Assembly (NCBI GenBank): GCA_944548615.1
Contig: OX155962.1
Location: 2,631,298 to 2,695,297 of the forward strand
Reading direction: 5' to 3'
DNA from: Micropterix aruncella
Taxonomy: Eukaryota; Arthropoda; Insecta; Lepidoptera; Micropterigidae
DNA: 64,000 nucleotides
Below the pieces are notes generated by a model that saw only the letters and a program-made list of their open reading frames with translations, searched no databases and had not been told where the DNA came from. Below are positions 10,794 through 22,204 of the stretch, piece after piece; the stretch's first letter is position 1; each line of letters begins with the position of its first letter. Position numbers and translations under genes: made by a program.

Positions 10794-11571
10794 CGAAGAC
10801 TATCGCGGTTGTTTGATATTATAAATAGGATAGAAAACGAATTTACCGCGTGAAATTTGTAGGACCCGACGTTTCGGTGACGTTGCAGCCGCCGTTGTCT
10901 AGGGTAGACTGAAGAGCTGTCAGTCCGTTGTTTTGCGGGTAGGCCGCAAACCTCTGCCGCCACTGCGTAGGTTATAACGGTGGTGGGGGGCCGGGCCCGG
11001 AGCGAGGGAATTTTGAAAATCCGTCTTCCACACAACACTCACTGTATCCTGTTTTATGTCTTTGCGTTCGGCGTTCGGCGGCGGGAACATTTTAAGAAGA
11101 GGGTTCCACGTAGAAGAGAGTTTGTAGCCGTCGTCTCTATTGAAGTTCGGAGTTCTTCTACTTTCTACTTTCTACTTTCTGCATTTCTACTTTTGAACAA
11201 TTCTACTTTCCTCGCATGATCCGGGAAGCCATTGAAATAAGAAGAACTCCGAACTTCAATAGAGACGACGGCTACAAACTCTCTTCTACGTGGAACCCTC
11301 TTCTTAAAATGTTCCCGCCGCCGAACGCCGAACGCAAAGACGTAAAACAGGATACAGTGAGTGTTGTGTGCAAGACGGATTTTCAAAATTCCCGCGCTCC
11401 GAGCCCGGCCCCCCACCACCGTTATAACCTACGCAGTGGCGGCAGCGGTTTGCGGCCTACCCGCAAAACAACGGACTGACAGTCTACCCTAGACAACGGC
11501 GGCTGCAACGTCACCGAAACGTCGGGTCCTACATATTTCACGCGGTAAATTCGTTTTCTATCCTATTTATA
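10794..11571. mobile_element. Penelope-like element type I, head-to-head inverted dimer
   Basis: Two copies of the PLE 3' end face each other. The left arm, about 10828-11160, is minus-strand; the right arm, about 11198-11571, is plus-strand and encodes the last 87 codons of the PLE ORF (from MIREAIEIRRTPNFNR to RPTRKTTD). A short CTTTCTA-type filler at 11161-11190 lies between them. Each arm ends in the terminal repeat with the ACGTTTCGG core. The unit is flanked by ATATAAGGATCT at 10782-10793 and 11572-11583, so it integrated as one event. The right arm lacks 9 bp (AGCTCTTCA region) present in the left. Confidence 0.85.
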
Positions 11572-11583
11572 ATATAAGGATCT

Positions 11584-12300
11584 TCGAGATAGCTTCATAG
11601 ATAAAGAGCAAATCGAAACATTCGTCACACTGGTTTCTTATACCTGACTACATGCTCGATACCGGTATTGTCTTGTTTTATGGTATAGTTTATACAGTAG
11701 GTACAACCGTCCGAGGAGCAATACTGCGATATTAGCGCCAATTAGCCACTCCCACATAAGCTGATTTATTTATTTGAAAATTGAATCAATTAAGGCCTAA
11801 ACTCCAATTACCGTGACCCGTGGTATTTACAATTATACCAATTTGGGCACGCGATTAACGTTCGCATTGACTAATGCGATTGTAAAAATGTAGTAATTGA
11901 TATTTGTCTATTTTTGAAGGTTAATGTCTTGATTCCGTGACTCAGTCGATTGTTTGTTCATTCATAGCAAGAAAGCGCTGAGATTGAGATCTATGTTGTA
12001 CTATTCGTGGTGTACGTATTTCTTCCTTGGTTTGTTGTTCAACAAAGAAGTTGCGTACACCGAGAAAAATATTTAATGGGTTCTTACATTACTTTTGCTA
12101 TTACGATTATAAACAGAATATCGATGTTTCAATCGTATCTTTACAAGGAATTTTGTTGACGCTCTATTATTCGTTCAACAAAATGAATAGTGTTTTTCCT
12201 GCAGGACTGAAATCTAGGACTAGTCACGGCGTAAAGAAAAACCTAACTAAGTCACTTTTGACTATGGGTCGACAAGGAACGGGGACATTAATAACATATA
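11584..12300. other. Non-coding stretch
   Basis: No recognised element. A 100-codon open frame at 12027-12329 shows no domain, bias or homology I can support. Confidence 0.35.
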
Positions 12301-12430
12301 TATATATTAAAATAGAGCACGATTTGTGAGATATATGTATATATATAGTATTATTTTATTTTTATCTATCTATATATATCTATATATTTATTTATGTATG
12401 TAAGTGTATATTTATATGTATATACCTAAA
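12295..12430. repeat. Imperfect TA/TATC simple repeat
   Basis: An alternating TATATA, TATC and TATG low-complexity tract, which continues the window's strong tendency to AT microsatellites. Confidence 0.7.
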
Positions 12431-13650
12431 TTTAATATTATTACGCTTTCTTATTTTGGAGACATATCTATATTCTCAAATGTAACATAATAATATACAA
12501 AGATTATACAGCAAGCTACGAAAACCACTCTACCTTCTTTTATATTAAGCCTACCTTAGTACAGGCGAGGCCTAGTTAGGATGGCTTTGAATTTTAAAAA
12601 TACATGTAATATTATAGATAAATAAAGAATTTTGAATTTGATTATATGTATCAACACCCGTACGGCTAATACGGAAATAACAGTATACTGTAGTTTCAAC
12701 ATGATTCATGTGTCCGAATATAACCGTACGTATACTACTGCATGATGTCATGCTAGAAGCGAGATCCCGGGGTCGCGACGTAATGACATTTAACATTACC
12801 GCACGGTAACTACCGTCACGCCAACACCGTTACGCGTCATGTTAATTCGTACGTATGGACAAGAGTTCGAGTTATATACGTAATCCTTGTTGAAATATCC
12901 TTATTTCCGTGTTTTACATCATTATATTTTTCTCAGTACGTAGGTATATGTACGTAACATATGACTTTCTCTCACTGTCAAACAAGTGAAGCAAAAGTTT
13001 CCAAAAAGAATTTTAGGATTCGGAATGATGAATGTATCTAGTATCAATATGATTTATCTAGGATTAATAAAAGTTGTAAAACGTATGAAAATGATAATAA
13101 TTAAATATGGCACATGTTACGTTAGCGTCTAAACAAAAAGCAGTCAACGCCGCCAATTAAAGTGAGCCTCATTCCTCCTTCGCTGTGTGCCAGTGATTAA
13201 ACTACAGTTAATACGCTTATGATCGCGAATCGACGCGCTTTCTTAGTAATATGCAATTATGGCTTCCTCGTCGAGCGACTCTGCGAAGGCGCAAAGTGGC
13301 CGAACATCCCTTTTTATGGGCGGCGGCAAGTTACTCTTGGAAAACGGAAGCGCATTGCGGGACCGCAAAGTGGATTGACGCAATATCAATACATAATACG
13401 AAACATAGACAATTTCTGACGGGAAGTTCCTGTTTGCTTTAGGATGGGTGGTGCCGACAGTTTCCGTTTCTGCAGACGGGATTAAAATGATATATGTATT
13501 TACATTTACATATTATGATGTCCAATTGGCGGATAAACCGCTCTTGGATATGTGGATAAAATTTTAGATTGACAGAGTATGAATTGGCATACCTACTATA
13601 AATAGAATATTCTAGAGCTAACAAATACTATTGTGTGAACATTGTATGCG
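12431..13650. other. Non-coding stretch
   Basis: Near 12610-12645 AATAAAGAATTTTGAATTTG resembles a LINE 3' end, but no LINE body is readable upstream. 13190-13440 is somewhat GC-richer but not recognisably coding. Confidence 0.3.
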
Positions 13651-13654
13651 CGTA

Positions 13655-13910
13655 GATACTAACTTAACATATATTAAGAGTTTGAAAAGTACAATATTCG
13701 GCGGGGTTCTCACATTTCTCGGCAAAGCATTCGAAAGACGGACTCCACGCACGGTGAAAGGGAATGAGAAGAAGTCGCTGCTGTGGCCAGGGATAGAGAG
13801 TAGCAGGCTATCTTCAGATATTAGAGGGCGTCCATTCGATAGTGCAGTAAATCTACCGGTGAGTTAATTGGGAGCGACGCCCTCTAAGTTCGTGTAAAGC
13901 AGACAGAGAA
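13655..13910 (-). pseudogene. Possible LINE RT C-terminal fragment
   Basis: Minus-strand translation of about 13655-13830 gives SNGRPLISEDSLLLSIPGHS, then FSFPFTVRGVRLSNALPRNV and RTPPNIVLFK. The pattern F.(V/A)xGxRLxNxLPxxVRxxPxxxxFK is the common end of jockey-like LINE ORFs. No diagnostic catalytic motif remains, so this is moderate. Confidence 0.45.
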
Positions 13911-14046
13911 CTCTCATGTGTCTTTTCTCTAGGGTCGACAGCCAGTAACGCTTCTCTCTGTGCTCCGTGAAGTGGTCAAATTTTCTGAGTCATGTACTCG
14001 TTTATACAGCGAATGCAGACGTTTTGTGGGTAAATGTTATACTATA

Positions 14047-15308
14047 CAGTTCGAATTAATTCGGACAAATGAAAAAACGTTTTTTTCTATAACCTTAGAT
14101 TTTTTAATTATAACATTAGGTATGTTATAATTAAAAATCTAGATTTTTAATTATAACATACCTAAAGTACACTGATAAATACATTAGTACGAAGTATATC
14201 CTCCTTTACCAGAAATGACCTCTTCATCAAGTTTTGGCATTAACCACTGGCTTAGCGCTCATGTTCTTGACTTCATCATTGTGGAATCACACATGTACAG
14301 CACTTTTTATCATTTGTTCTGTTGTCGTGCAATTCATCTTAGCTAAACGATTCTTGGGCATATGCCATAAGTTCTCAATGGGATTTAGGTCTGGTGAATT
14401 ACCAGGCCAATCACGCTCTTTTATTTTAATTTTCCGCTCGAAAGTCTGGACCAATTTCGAATTGTGACAAGGGGCCTAGTCATGTTGAAATGTTTCGTCA
14501 AAGGTTTCTATGGATGGAACCATCCTACTGCGTAATATTTCTATATATTTGACAGAATTCATCAGGCATTTAAGGGGAACTAAGCTTACTGTGCCATTTG
14601 TCGTGAAAAAAGCCCAAAACATCTGATTAGAAGGCTGTTTAACAGTCTGTTGGATATGATCTGGTTGCAGAGTTTCACCTTCACTTCGTCTAACTACACT
14701 TGAGTCGTATCCATGCATAAATATATGTGTTTCAACACTGAAAATTACCTTCTTCTAGTCGTTAACGACCGTTGAGCGACTCGTTGAGTGACGTCGTCTC
14801 GTGAGAGGGGTACCGAGTATGCCGTAGCAACCTTGGGGGAGGTGATCACTCGAGGAATGATACTTTGGTTGCTTTTTCGCCGGTTTATATAGGCCGGGAA
14901 ATGATGCAATCCAAAATATTCCGAGTAAAAGTATTGTTTCATCGTGCTGATTCATCGCTGCACGAGATAAAATAATAGCTGAATTGTGTCAGTTTATTTC
15001 ACTGGAAATCAATGCATTTGTTGATTGCATGTGACGGTACTTAAGGGCCGTTACAAGTCCATGATCGGTATTTTTTGGCTTATGTTCAAAGTTTTTTCAT
15101 CATTTTCAGTGTTACAAATTGATTTTTCCTCGGTCTTGTGGCCTTTTCCATACAGTTGAGGTATCCCATTAAACACCATAATACAATGAATCCCTTTGAA
15201 ATTATGTGCTTGTCTTTCTTAATTTTATCTGTTCTTGGAGTAGTTTCCCGTTTGCGCCCACATTTTTACATTCCAACTCACATATGTTTGTCCCAATTAA
15301 TTCAATGT
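14047..15308 (-). pseudogene. Tc1-like transposon relic with terminal inverted repeats
   Basis: Ends are CAGTTCGAATTAATTCGGAC on the left and an inverted, slightly diverged ACATTGAATTAATTGGGACA on the right, each next to TA, the Tc1 target. Minus-strand translation of 14770-14230 gives QPSNQMFWAFFTTNGTVSLV, FQHD then stop then APCHNSKLV, and DWPGNSPDLNPIENLWHMPK. The second catalytic Asp lies in QHD and the Glu in NPIENLW, as in Tc1 DDE enzymes. Multiple stops, and loss of the N-terminal half, show it is dead. About 14760-14960 reads as foreign sequence inside the gene. Confidence 0.8.
14098..14165. repeat. Nested palindrome inside the Tc1 left end
   Basis: TTTTTAATTATAACAT is followed after five bases by its reverse complement, and then the forward unit recurs once more with AGATTTTTAATTATAACATA. 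A short inverted plus direct duplication, possibly from replication slippage near the Tc1 terminus. Confidence 0.75.
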
Positions 15309-16540
15309 TATAAGTAAAATTACTTCAAAAAAAATTATATACTCCAAAAAGATTATGCTACCGGCAGAAATAAGCGAAGGCTCTCACCTAACCTAACTAA
15401 AACTCGGCGGCCCTGCGAGCTGGACTAAGAAGTGTATAACATTCCAGTTAGAAAGTCGTTAGATGTGCGACCTGGGAATGGTCACGAATGCCTTTAAATT
15501 ATAAGATGACAGCATTGAATACTAATTTTACAAGCCTATCTAAATTACGTACAATTCAGCACCATTGAAATCTTGTCGACTCGTATAATAGCACAGCAGC
15601 TTTACTGCTACCTTCTACACAATAAAGACGTGACGTGGCTGAAAGGGAGAATAGCTGAGGGTCAACGAGTGACCCGGCTTGCATCCATACCAGCGGTCGT
15701 GCATGTCAGCTTAAACTAGCCAGGGTTACGTACAATGTAACATCCTCATAGAAAAGCTCAACGTTTATCGTCCTCTTTGCGGGAGAAAGTATAACCATCA
15801 TGGCATCGTATTCACACGTAGCTAACTCCAACGCGGGCTCATTATACCGAAAGCGAGAATAAATCATCATAAGTCAAGTTTGTTGTCTTCAAAAACTTAT
15901 ACAATAATAATTATAGCGTAATTACACTACTAATCTATACGTCTTTCGGAGATACAGCAAGATAAAAAAGTAATAATCACATAGAGTGTTTGTGGTAATA
16001 ACCATGTACATTATTATTATTATAAATTGTACGCGCTGTGGGCAAACTGAATCGACTTTTTTGTACTAAAACATTTGTACTCCTAACATAGAGTTATACA
16101 ATAAATATATATATCTATGCATAGTTGTTTGGACATTAATACACAATACTTTTAATACATAATATTATTTGATTATAAAATCCAAAGTACAAAACCAGTG
16201 GTTACGAAATCGATATATTGTAGTAGATAGCCGCTTAAGATAGAACCGAGATTTCTGATTTCTGAAGAGTCTCACCGCTATAATTTATAATATTCATATT
16301 AGATACTTAAAATCACAGAGTCAATAAAGTTATAAATTTACTTAATATAGTCAAACATAATTAACATACTAAGCTCATTTAAAAAATATGTACCAAAATA
16401 TTCATTTGACGTGAAAAACATCAATTAAATTGTCATGAATGAGAAAATAATATGGTCCTACAAATTTAAATATAATGATAATCGGAGAGAAAATAAAAGA
16501 GTCTTCAATGATTGATTCATTCAAATTGATTGATCAAAAT
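15309..16540. other. Non-coding stretch
   Basis: No gene or identified repeat. 15590-15850 is moderately GC-rich but shows no readable protein family. Confidence 0.35.
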
Positions 16541-16544
16541 CGAT

Positions 16545-17100
16545 TTATTGCTTTAATTGACCACACTTTAACCATTGAAGTACACAAAGGCGAGCTATTG
16601 CCACACAGCAATTTCTTCCAACTAACCTAATCATACAGTGCAGTGGTACACGTGCGCTTTTAATAGTTGCTACTGTATTTGTACTGATAGTTAAATGTTG
16701 AGTGTCGATGACTATAATTTCCCGACTGGATAGGATGATAGATACTGACTTAGTCGTGTTAAAAGACAGGTTATTTTTGTGGAACCAAATATTTAACCAG
16801 AGCCAATTCGCGGATTTCATCAACGTACAATGCTATATTGGAGTGAGTTACAGAAGATAGCAGATCATTTACATTTAAAATGAACAGCGTTGGTCCCGCA
16901 GGATGCTCCCTTGTGGAACTCCGCACATCATTTCACACTCATCAGCAATGGTTTTCTTTTCAATATGCCACTAAGCAGTCAACAACTAGTTGTACAACTT
17001 GTTTTTTAGTAAGGAGATATCAGTTGAACCTTTAATATCTGGTGTTTGGTGGCCATATCACCTTCGAGTACAAATACCTAGGCTTATTTGTGTTCACTAG
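16545..17100 (-). pseudogene. LINE reverse-transcriptase fragment
   Basis: Minus-strand translation of about 16925-16545 contains CEMMCGVPQGSIL, the RT block preceding the catalytic YxDD region, then after a frameshift ALYVDE-like sequence, then MKSANWLWLNIWFHKNNLSF and NTTKSVSIILSS, matching the LINE segment L..W...N.LS.N..K....F. The second Asp of the catalytic pair is not preserved. Its terminal part, ACCACTGCACTGTATGATTA on the minus strand, is shared with 8725-8750. Several frameshifts; clade uncertain. Confidence 0.7.
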
Positions 17101-17204
17101 TTTATGGAGGTATGTTGCAAGGTGCAGCTCACGTCTTCGCCTAATGTTCAGCATGGAGACGCTGGAAAGAAAAGGAGTGACCCCTTGACGGAATAATGAT
17201 GCAA

Positions 17205-17290
17205 TACATCTGTATATGAATAATGAATTCTACATGGGTATATGAATAATATGTATATGAATAGTGTGTATATGAATAATGGATAATGAA
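17205..17290. repeat. Short minisatellite of GTATATGAATA units
   Basis: Four imperfect copies of TATATGAATAAT-type units of roughly 16-25 bp. Minus-strand translation gives a repeated HYSYT peptide by accident. Confidence 0.75.
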
Positions 17291-17987
17291 GCAATGCGCA
17301 GGTATTCTGCGACCTGTGAACTCTTCTCTTAGTTTTCCTATACAAGCGTGGGCCATAAACACAGTCACCATAGTCACCATAGACCTAGAGCATCAGCGAA
17401 CTGTAAACAAACATCTTCGCTGAGACAGTCTGTTTAGGGACACCTATTTTAAATTTTTCATTCACCTGTGACATTTGTTTACTGCGAGTATAAAATAAAA
17501 CGTAAACACTAAAACTGAACTCTACTAAAGTCAACTCCACTAAAAAGAAACAAAGTTAATACTCATGTATTTAAATTCATGTTTACTATTCAATGAAGGC
17601 TTTCCAATAAGAGAAAATCCCTTAACAAAATATGTAAAATAAAACAGATATGAAACACCAAAATTTTCGCCTTTGGTGACGCTCTCAACGCTATCCTATG
17701 ACTTTACCGGGAAGCACAAGAACTCAGTTGTTTCTCCTTTCCTACTACCCTTTCCTACCCCCCCCCCCCCCCCAACCAAACCAAATAAATTTCTCTAAAA
17801 CCGTACAACCCCGGTTAACGGAAATAAAGGGAGTGAAGCCATTTCGGATAGCGATTTTTTCGATTACGCCATAAACACACACTCAAACATCTGATGGTAG
17901 TGCGAATCCAAAAACCTCTTTGTAGGGTACACTTACGTTTTTTATTAAAGTTAAAATTACATTTAGTATGTACTAATACATACTGGG
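17291..17987. other. Non-coding stretch with poly(C) at 17758
   Basis: Nothing recognisable except a C homopolymer followed by AACCAAACCAAATAAA. Confidence 0.35.
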
Positions 17988-18283
17988 CCCGACTGCGTTT
18001 CTTTGTGAACTAAAACTAAAATTAGTCCAAGCGAACGAGACAAAGCAATACGTTAGAGCGGAATATGAAACGAACGATCGTCGATAAATACTACCTGCCG
18101 AACTTATATTCGTCCGAATAAATTCGAACATATTTCGTGCGGTGTAAGATTTGACCTTGGCGGGCAGTTTTAATGCGAAAAAGTGACAACCGGTCATCTC
18201 ACATTCCGTATTGCCCTGTCTCGCTCACACGGACTAATTTCCGATTTTAGTTCACGAAGAAACGCAATCGAGCGGACTATCCA
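17988..18283. mobile_element. MITE with long terminal inverted repeats
   Basis: The left end, CCCGACTGCGTTTCTTTGTG then AACTAAAACTAAAATTAGTC, is mirrored at the right end by GACTAATTTCCGATTTTAGT then TCACGAAGAAACGCAATCGA on the plus strand. The inverted repeats cover about 55-60 bp, then diverge. The interior (TTCGTCCGAATAAATTCGAA, a CGATCGTCGATAAATA block) is non-coding. A truncated inverted copy occurs at 20637-20790. Target duplication cannot be fixed, so the superfamily is open. Confidence 0.7.
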
Positions 18284-18690
18284 TATAATCTCAGGATGCG
18301 CCACTATTGCTGCATCATTAAATGAACACGGATAAAACTATAGTAACGGGGCCTCCACAAAAGTATGACATCTCCACAGAACATGTAGCATTTCCCCCAC
18401 AAAATAACAGATAAAAAAGCACGCGACGAAGAATAAGAAGTAGCAATCTGTAATCTTGTGAGTTCACGCAATGTATTGTATAAAAATGTCAACGAGTTCA
18501 CTGCCTGTGCGGTCGATTATCATACATCCAACATTGTATTCATAGTGCATTCTTACACGTTACTCGTTTCACTGAGTAAAAACAAACAAACGTTATGCCA
18601 GCGACGCATAACCAGCGCCTTAATCACTCATAATAGAATAAGGAAGATGGGTCTTTCACAACATTAGTCGAGCCTATGAAATCTTCAAGC
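18284..18690. other. Non-coding stretch
   Basis: Chance open frames only; no recognised element. Confidence 0.35.
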
Positions 18691-18693
18691 TTT

Positions 18694-19345
18694 TATAGTG
18701 CAAGTTCAGAAGTAAATAATGTTCCACGCTTTGCAAGGTTTCTTGTTTTCAATTTCTAAATTGTCTACTGTCACACTGAACTCTCTTACATAATTCTTAT
18801 TATTCAGGAAATTTTACAAAAAAATTATAACTATAGTACAATTTCAGAAGTAAATAATATGCCACGCTTCGCAAGGTTTCTTGTTGTCAATTTCTAAAGT
18901 TGTCGACTACCTCGTGGAACTCTCATACATAATTGCTATTATTAACCCCACAAATGACTGGCGATTAGCTCGGGTTTGCCTACGGCAAAATGTATATAAA
19001 TTTATATTTACATTAACATTTACATTTACATAGAACGGGGTTTACTATAGAGCTATAGCATTACTATAGAGCGGATTACTATATAGCGGCGCACATTTAC
19101 ATTAATATTTACATTTATATAAATTTATATACATTTTGTATACATTTTATAATGGCATCCATTATTGGACGCCTCACATTTGAGGGGTTGGTAATTTTAC
19201 AAAAAAAAAATATGTTTATAGTGCATTTTCAAAAGTAAATGATGTCACACATTGAAAGGTGTTATTGGTATCAATCTCTTAATTGTCGACTATCTCGTGG
19301 AACTCTCTTACATAACTCTTATTATTACCGAAATTTTCAAACATA
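18694..19345 (+). repeat. Three copies of a 130-138-bp repeat
   Basis: Units start with TATAGTRCAA/TT..TCARAAGTAAATRATG at 18694, 18832 and 19217. Each continues through GCAAGGTTTCTTGTT or a relative, TCTAAATTGTC-like text, GGAACTCTCTTACATAA and TTATTATT. The first two are in tandem; the third is separated by 260 bp that contains TACTATAGAGC duplications. They lie directly upstream of the Helitron helicase relic and may be subterminal repeats of that element. Confidence 0.75.
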
Positions 19346-19384
19346 CATGTAAAAAAAACACATACAGAGAGGCATTCTATTATG

Positions 19385-19760
19385 ATCTGGCGATACAATA
19401 AAGCGATTATGAATGCGTGCAAATTGGAGAATTGGACCATTCGTGCCAATATTGCAATGCCTTAAAGGACCGTCACGAACCACTGGGTTTGTGTTGCGCA
19501 AGGGGTAAAATGAGACTGACACTATTGGCTCCACTACCAGAAACATTTCTATATAAAACTGGCAGTAAAAATAACATTTTGACGCTGACAGTTAAAATTA
19601 TCCTAATTCGAATCTATAAGCTGTGGTTAAATTTCGATCTACGAGTATGTTTCACGATAAAATTACGACTCAAAGCAATTTTTACATTACTTGCTAAGCG
19701 CACTTCTCATTTTATTTAATAATAAATTGCACCCGAGCGAAGCCGGGGCGGGTCGTTAGT
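19385..19760 (+). pseudogene. Helitron Rep/helicase N-terminal fragment and element end
   Basis: The plus strand encodes DYECVQIGELDHSCQYCNAL, then GLCCARGKMRLTLLAPLPET. HxCxxCxAxxxxxExxGxCCxxGKxxLxxLxxPPExL is the zinc-finger-like N-terminal signature of insect Helitron Rep/helicase proteins. About 50 codons remain before the homology ends. At 19725-19755 GCACCCGAGCGAAGCCGGGG and CGGGTCGTTAGT resemble the 3' end of such elements. No Rep HUH or helicase motifs are present, so the element is a relic. Confidence 0.7.
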
Positions 19761-19764
19761 CTAT

Positions 19765-20440
19765 AAAGAAAAACAAGAAATAAGTAATAGCAGAAAGAAA
19801 AAAAAAAGAAATGATAATTTACATGATTTCATCCCAGACGTTGCAACAACATTTACGGGGGGAACTCATTCATAAAGCGCAGGCTGTACGATGATCGGTA
19901 TGCGTCAATCGATATATTCGCTGACTTTGTTTACGAGATGGTTTTTTTAGTTGTGTAAATGGGACATTAAAAAAAATATATTAGTTTACTGTACTAAAGA
20001 TTAAAATTGTCAAAGCGTTAACTTGTTTGCGAGAAATCACTACTAAGCGCGTAAGAAATAAGAAGAAATAGGAAATAAGAAAAAAATATTTTCAAAAACC
20101 CGATCTGGGCATAGAAATTACATATCAAATAAAATTGGTATTTCTACAAATAAAATTACATTTCAAATTATAAAAAAGTCTATAAAAAACTAATACTGAA
20201 AAAAAACATAGAAATTCAAAAATACCAAAGACATAAAAACTAGAAAAATAAAAATAAACAGAAATAATGTGAAAACATAGAGAATCAGCAATTCAATAAC
20301 AAAAATATATGAAAACTAGAAAAATAGAAAGCATCCAAAGAGGTATGTATCATTGGATAAAATCATCAACTCAATGCCACTGCAAGATATCGGTTGCAAG
20401 ATAATGGTTGACTGTAAGATATCGCTATAGCGATAAGTCC
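19765..20440. other. A-rich non-coding stretch
   Basis: Purine/A-rich low-complexity DNA with recurring GAAATAAGAA and AAAACTAGAAAAATA words. A 31-bp string at 19894-19924 matches 1508-1538. Confidence 0.4.
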
Positions 20441-20546
20441 GCCATTTCTGCATAAATTGTCTTTTTTATAAAACCAGCGTAATATTCATTAAGTTATGTT
20501 TTTATAGCACAATAAAGTTATTCTATTCTATTCTATTCTATTCTAT
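20440..20546 (+). repeat. LINE-like 3' end with (TTCTA)n tail
   Basis: AGCACAATAAAGTTATTCTA starts a pentanucleotide array of about six TTCTA units. AATAAA followed by a short tandem array matches the LINE 3' end at 30045-30077. No coding sequence is legible upstream. Confidence 0.6.
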
Positions 20547-20636
20547 ACTGCAATGACACGAAATGGCCCACGAAATGCCACTGCAATGAGTGGGTGAATC
20601 AGTACACCAAAGACAAAGCATCTGAATCCAACACTG

Positions 20637-20790
20637 CACGAAATGTGTTCAAATTTATTCGGACGAGTATAAGTTCGACAGGTAGTTTTTATCGACGATC
20701 GTTCGTTTTATATTCCGCTCTAACGTAGTTCTCTATCTCGTTCACTTGAACTAATTTCAGTCTTAGTTAAAAAAGAAACGCATTCGGGTC
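20637..20790. mobile_element. Truncated inverted copy of the 17988 MITE
   Basis: CGAAATGTGTTCAAATTTAT, CGACGATCGTTCGTTTTATA and AAAGAAACGCATTCGG are the reverse complement of the interior and left end of the 17988-18283 element. The other terminus is missing. Confidence 0.75.
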
Positions 20791-21016
20791 CAAAGTCTAT
20801 CTATTACAGAAATCTCTTTTTAGTCGCTTCCCGCTGTTTTTAACGCATAACGGTACGTATGTCTAGCAGGCGCTATAGGCGAAGTATTCTGAATTTTTCA
20901 ATAAAATTTATATTAAATTCCCTATGACTATTGATTGGCACTAAATAGTAATTATATTTTTTGAGACGTATTTAGAGAGCTACGAATTATAACCAAAGCG
21001 TTGAACGCGCTGCGCC

Positions 21017-21079
21017 ATCTAGCAATAGGTAAAATATTGCAAATAAACAATATTAGCGATATTTTACCTACTGCTAGAT
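21017..21079. repeat. 24-bp-arm imperfect hairpin
   Basis: ATCTAGCAATAGGTAAAATA plus TTGC is followed after a 15-bp AT-rich loop by GCGATATTTTACCTACTGCT plus AGAT, complementary apart from two positions. No flanking element explains it. Confidence 0.75.
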
Positions 21080-21109
21080 AGAGCATCGTGCTCATAGCTT
21101 TAAATACTA

Positions 21110-22200
21110 TTTTTCAAGAAAAAAAAATATTTTCAAAAAAAATATTGTTTTTCCCAAATCAAATCAAAAGTATCTTATCAAAAGTTGATTAGCTCATAGT
21201 ACTAATTCACCTACTACGAGGATGTCACTAATTAAAAACTCACCCTGTTTACCCCTCTACCATGCATCTCATTCAGCTGCACAAAAGACGTTTCACAAAA
21301 ACTACTGCGGTGGCGCATCTAATACCACCTAACCGTTTTTATGAATAAATTTTAATTAATTTAAACTGCATAATATTAATTCTTCTTTGCATTATTGTTT
21401 TTTTTTTCGCTCAGGAGTCGGGATATTTTTCGTAAAGACAACAGCCTATCTTGGTTTTTCTCTTTCAATGACTGTAATCGGTCAACAATAATTGAAAATC
21501 GAAGGGTGAAAGTAGGGATTCCTTGGCTAAAAGCCTCGGTCGCCTTACCAGCTAAATAGAAAAAGAATACTTGCCTTACGGTCGACGTAAGATGGCAGAA
21601 GGAGAGGTCTCAAGTTTATTTTGTGGTTATTGCTAAGTCGAAATAGTATGTAAATTCGAGATTGATTTGAAGGTAGAAATAATAGTCCGGAAGCCGTCAT
21701 AAGATACAAAGACAAATTGATTATGCATGAAGTGTCGGTTAAAAGATATCCTTGAAAACATTACTTTTATCTTGTCCTGTTAAAAGAAAAGTTCCGATTC
21801 CGAAAATATTATCACGGGCTGTGTAAAATTACGTTTTTTTGAAATTTGAAAGAAAATAAAAATACGCGCCTCATACAATCGGTTGTTTGTACCTTAAAAA
21901 GAGGACCGGAAGTAGTTTCTTTTTTAACACGATAATATAAATTTTATGATTTATAGTTTTTCAAGCATATCCTTTATCCGGATTTTCATGCATAATTGAT
22001 GGTCTTTGTATCTTATGACTGACGTAGAGTGTTCGTATGGCCGTCTCCCGGACAACAAGAAACGTTTTGATTTATTACTAATAAAATGACAAAAATGTAC
22101 AATTAATAATATATTTTCAAAGAAAAACGTTCTAAACAAAAAGTAAAAGCTTTGATGTAGAGAAAAATGGCATCGGAATGTAAAAACAGACGCAGGGTAG
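21110..22200. other. Non-coding stretch
   Basis: Nothing recognised. 21510-21560 contains GGGATTCCTTGGCTAAAAGC followed by CTCGGTCGCCTTACC, and the rest is AT-rich. Confidence 0.35.
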
Positions 22201-22204
22201 GTGA

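Noticed and set aside
10775..11038. Minus- and plus-strand frames beginning MVGGRARS or ending in VNSFSILFI
   Set aside because: They are antisense shadows of the PLE ORF end and its terminal repeat, repeated at each PLE copy.
12027..12329. A 100-codon open frame
   Set aside because: No domain, no similarity, AT-biased codons and a low-complexity end; chance is enough.
13219..13442. Coding exon in the GC-richer 13.2-13.4 kb stretch
   Set aside because: Three overlapping frames are open, none with a family signature or splice-site pair.
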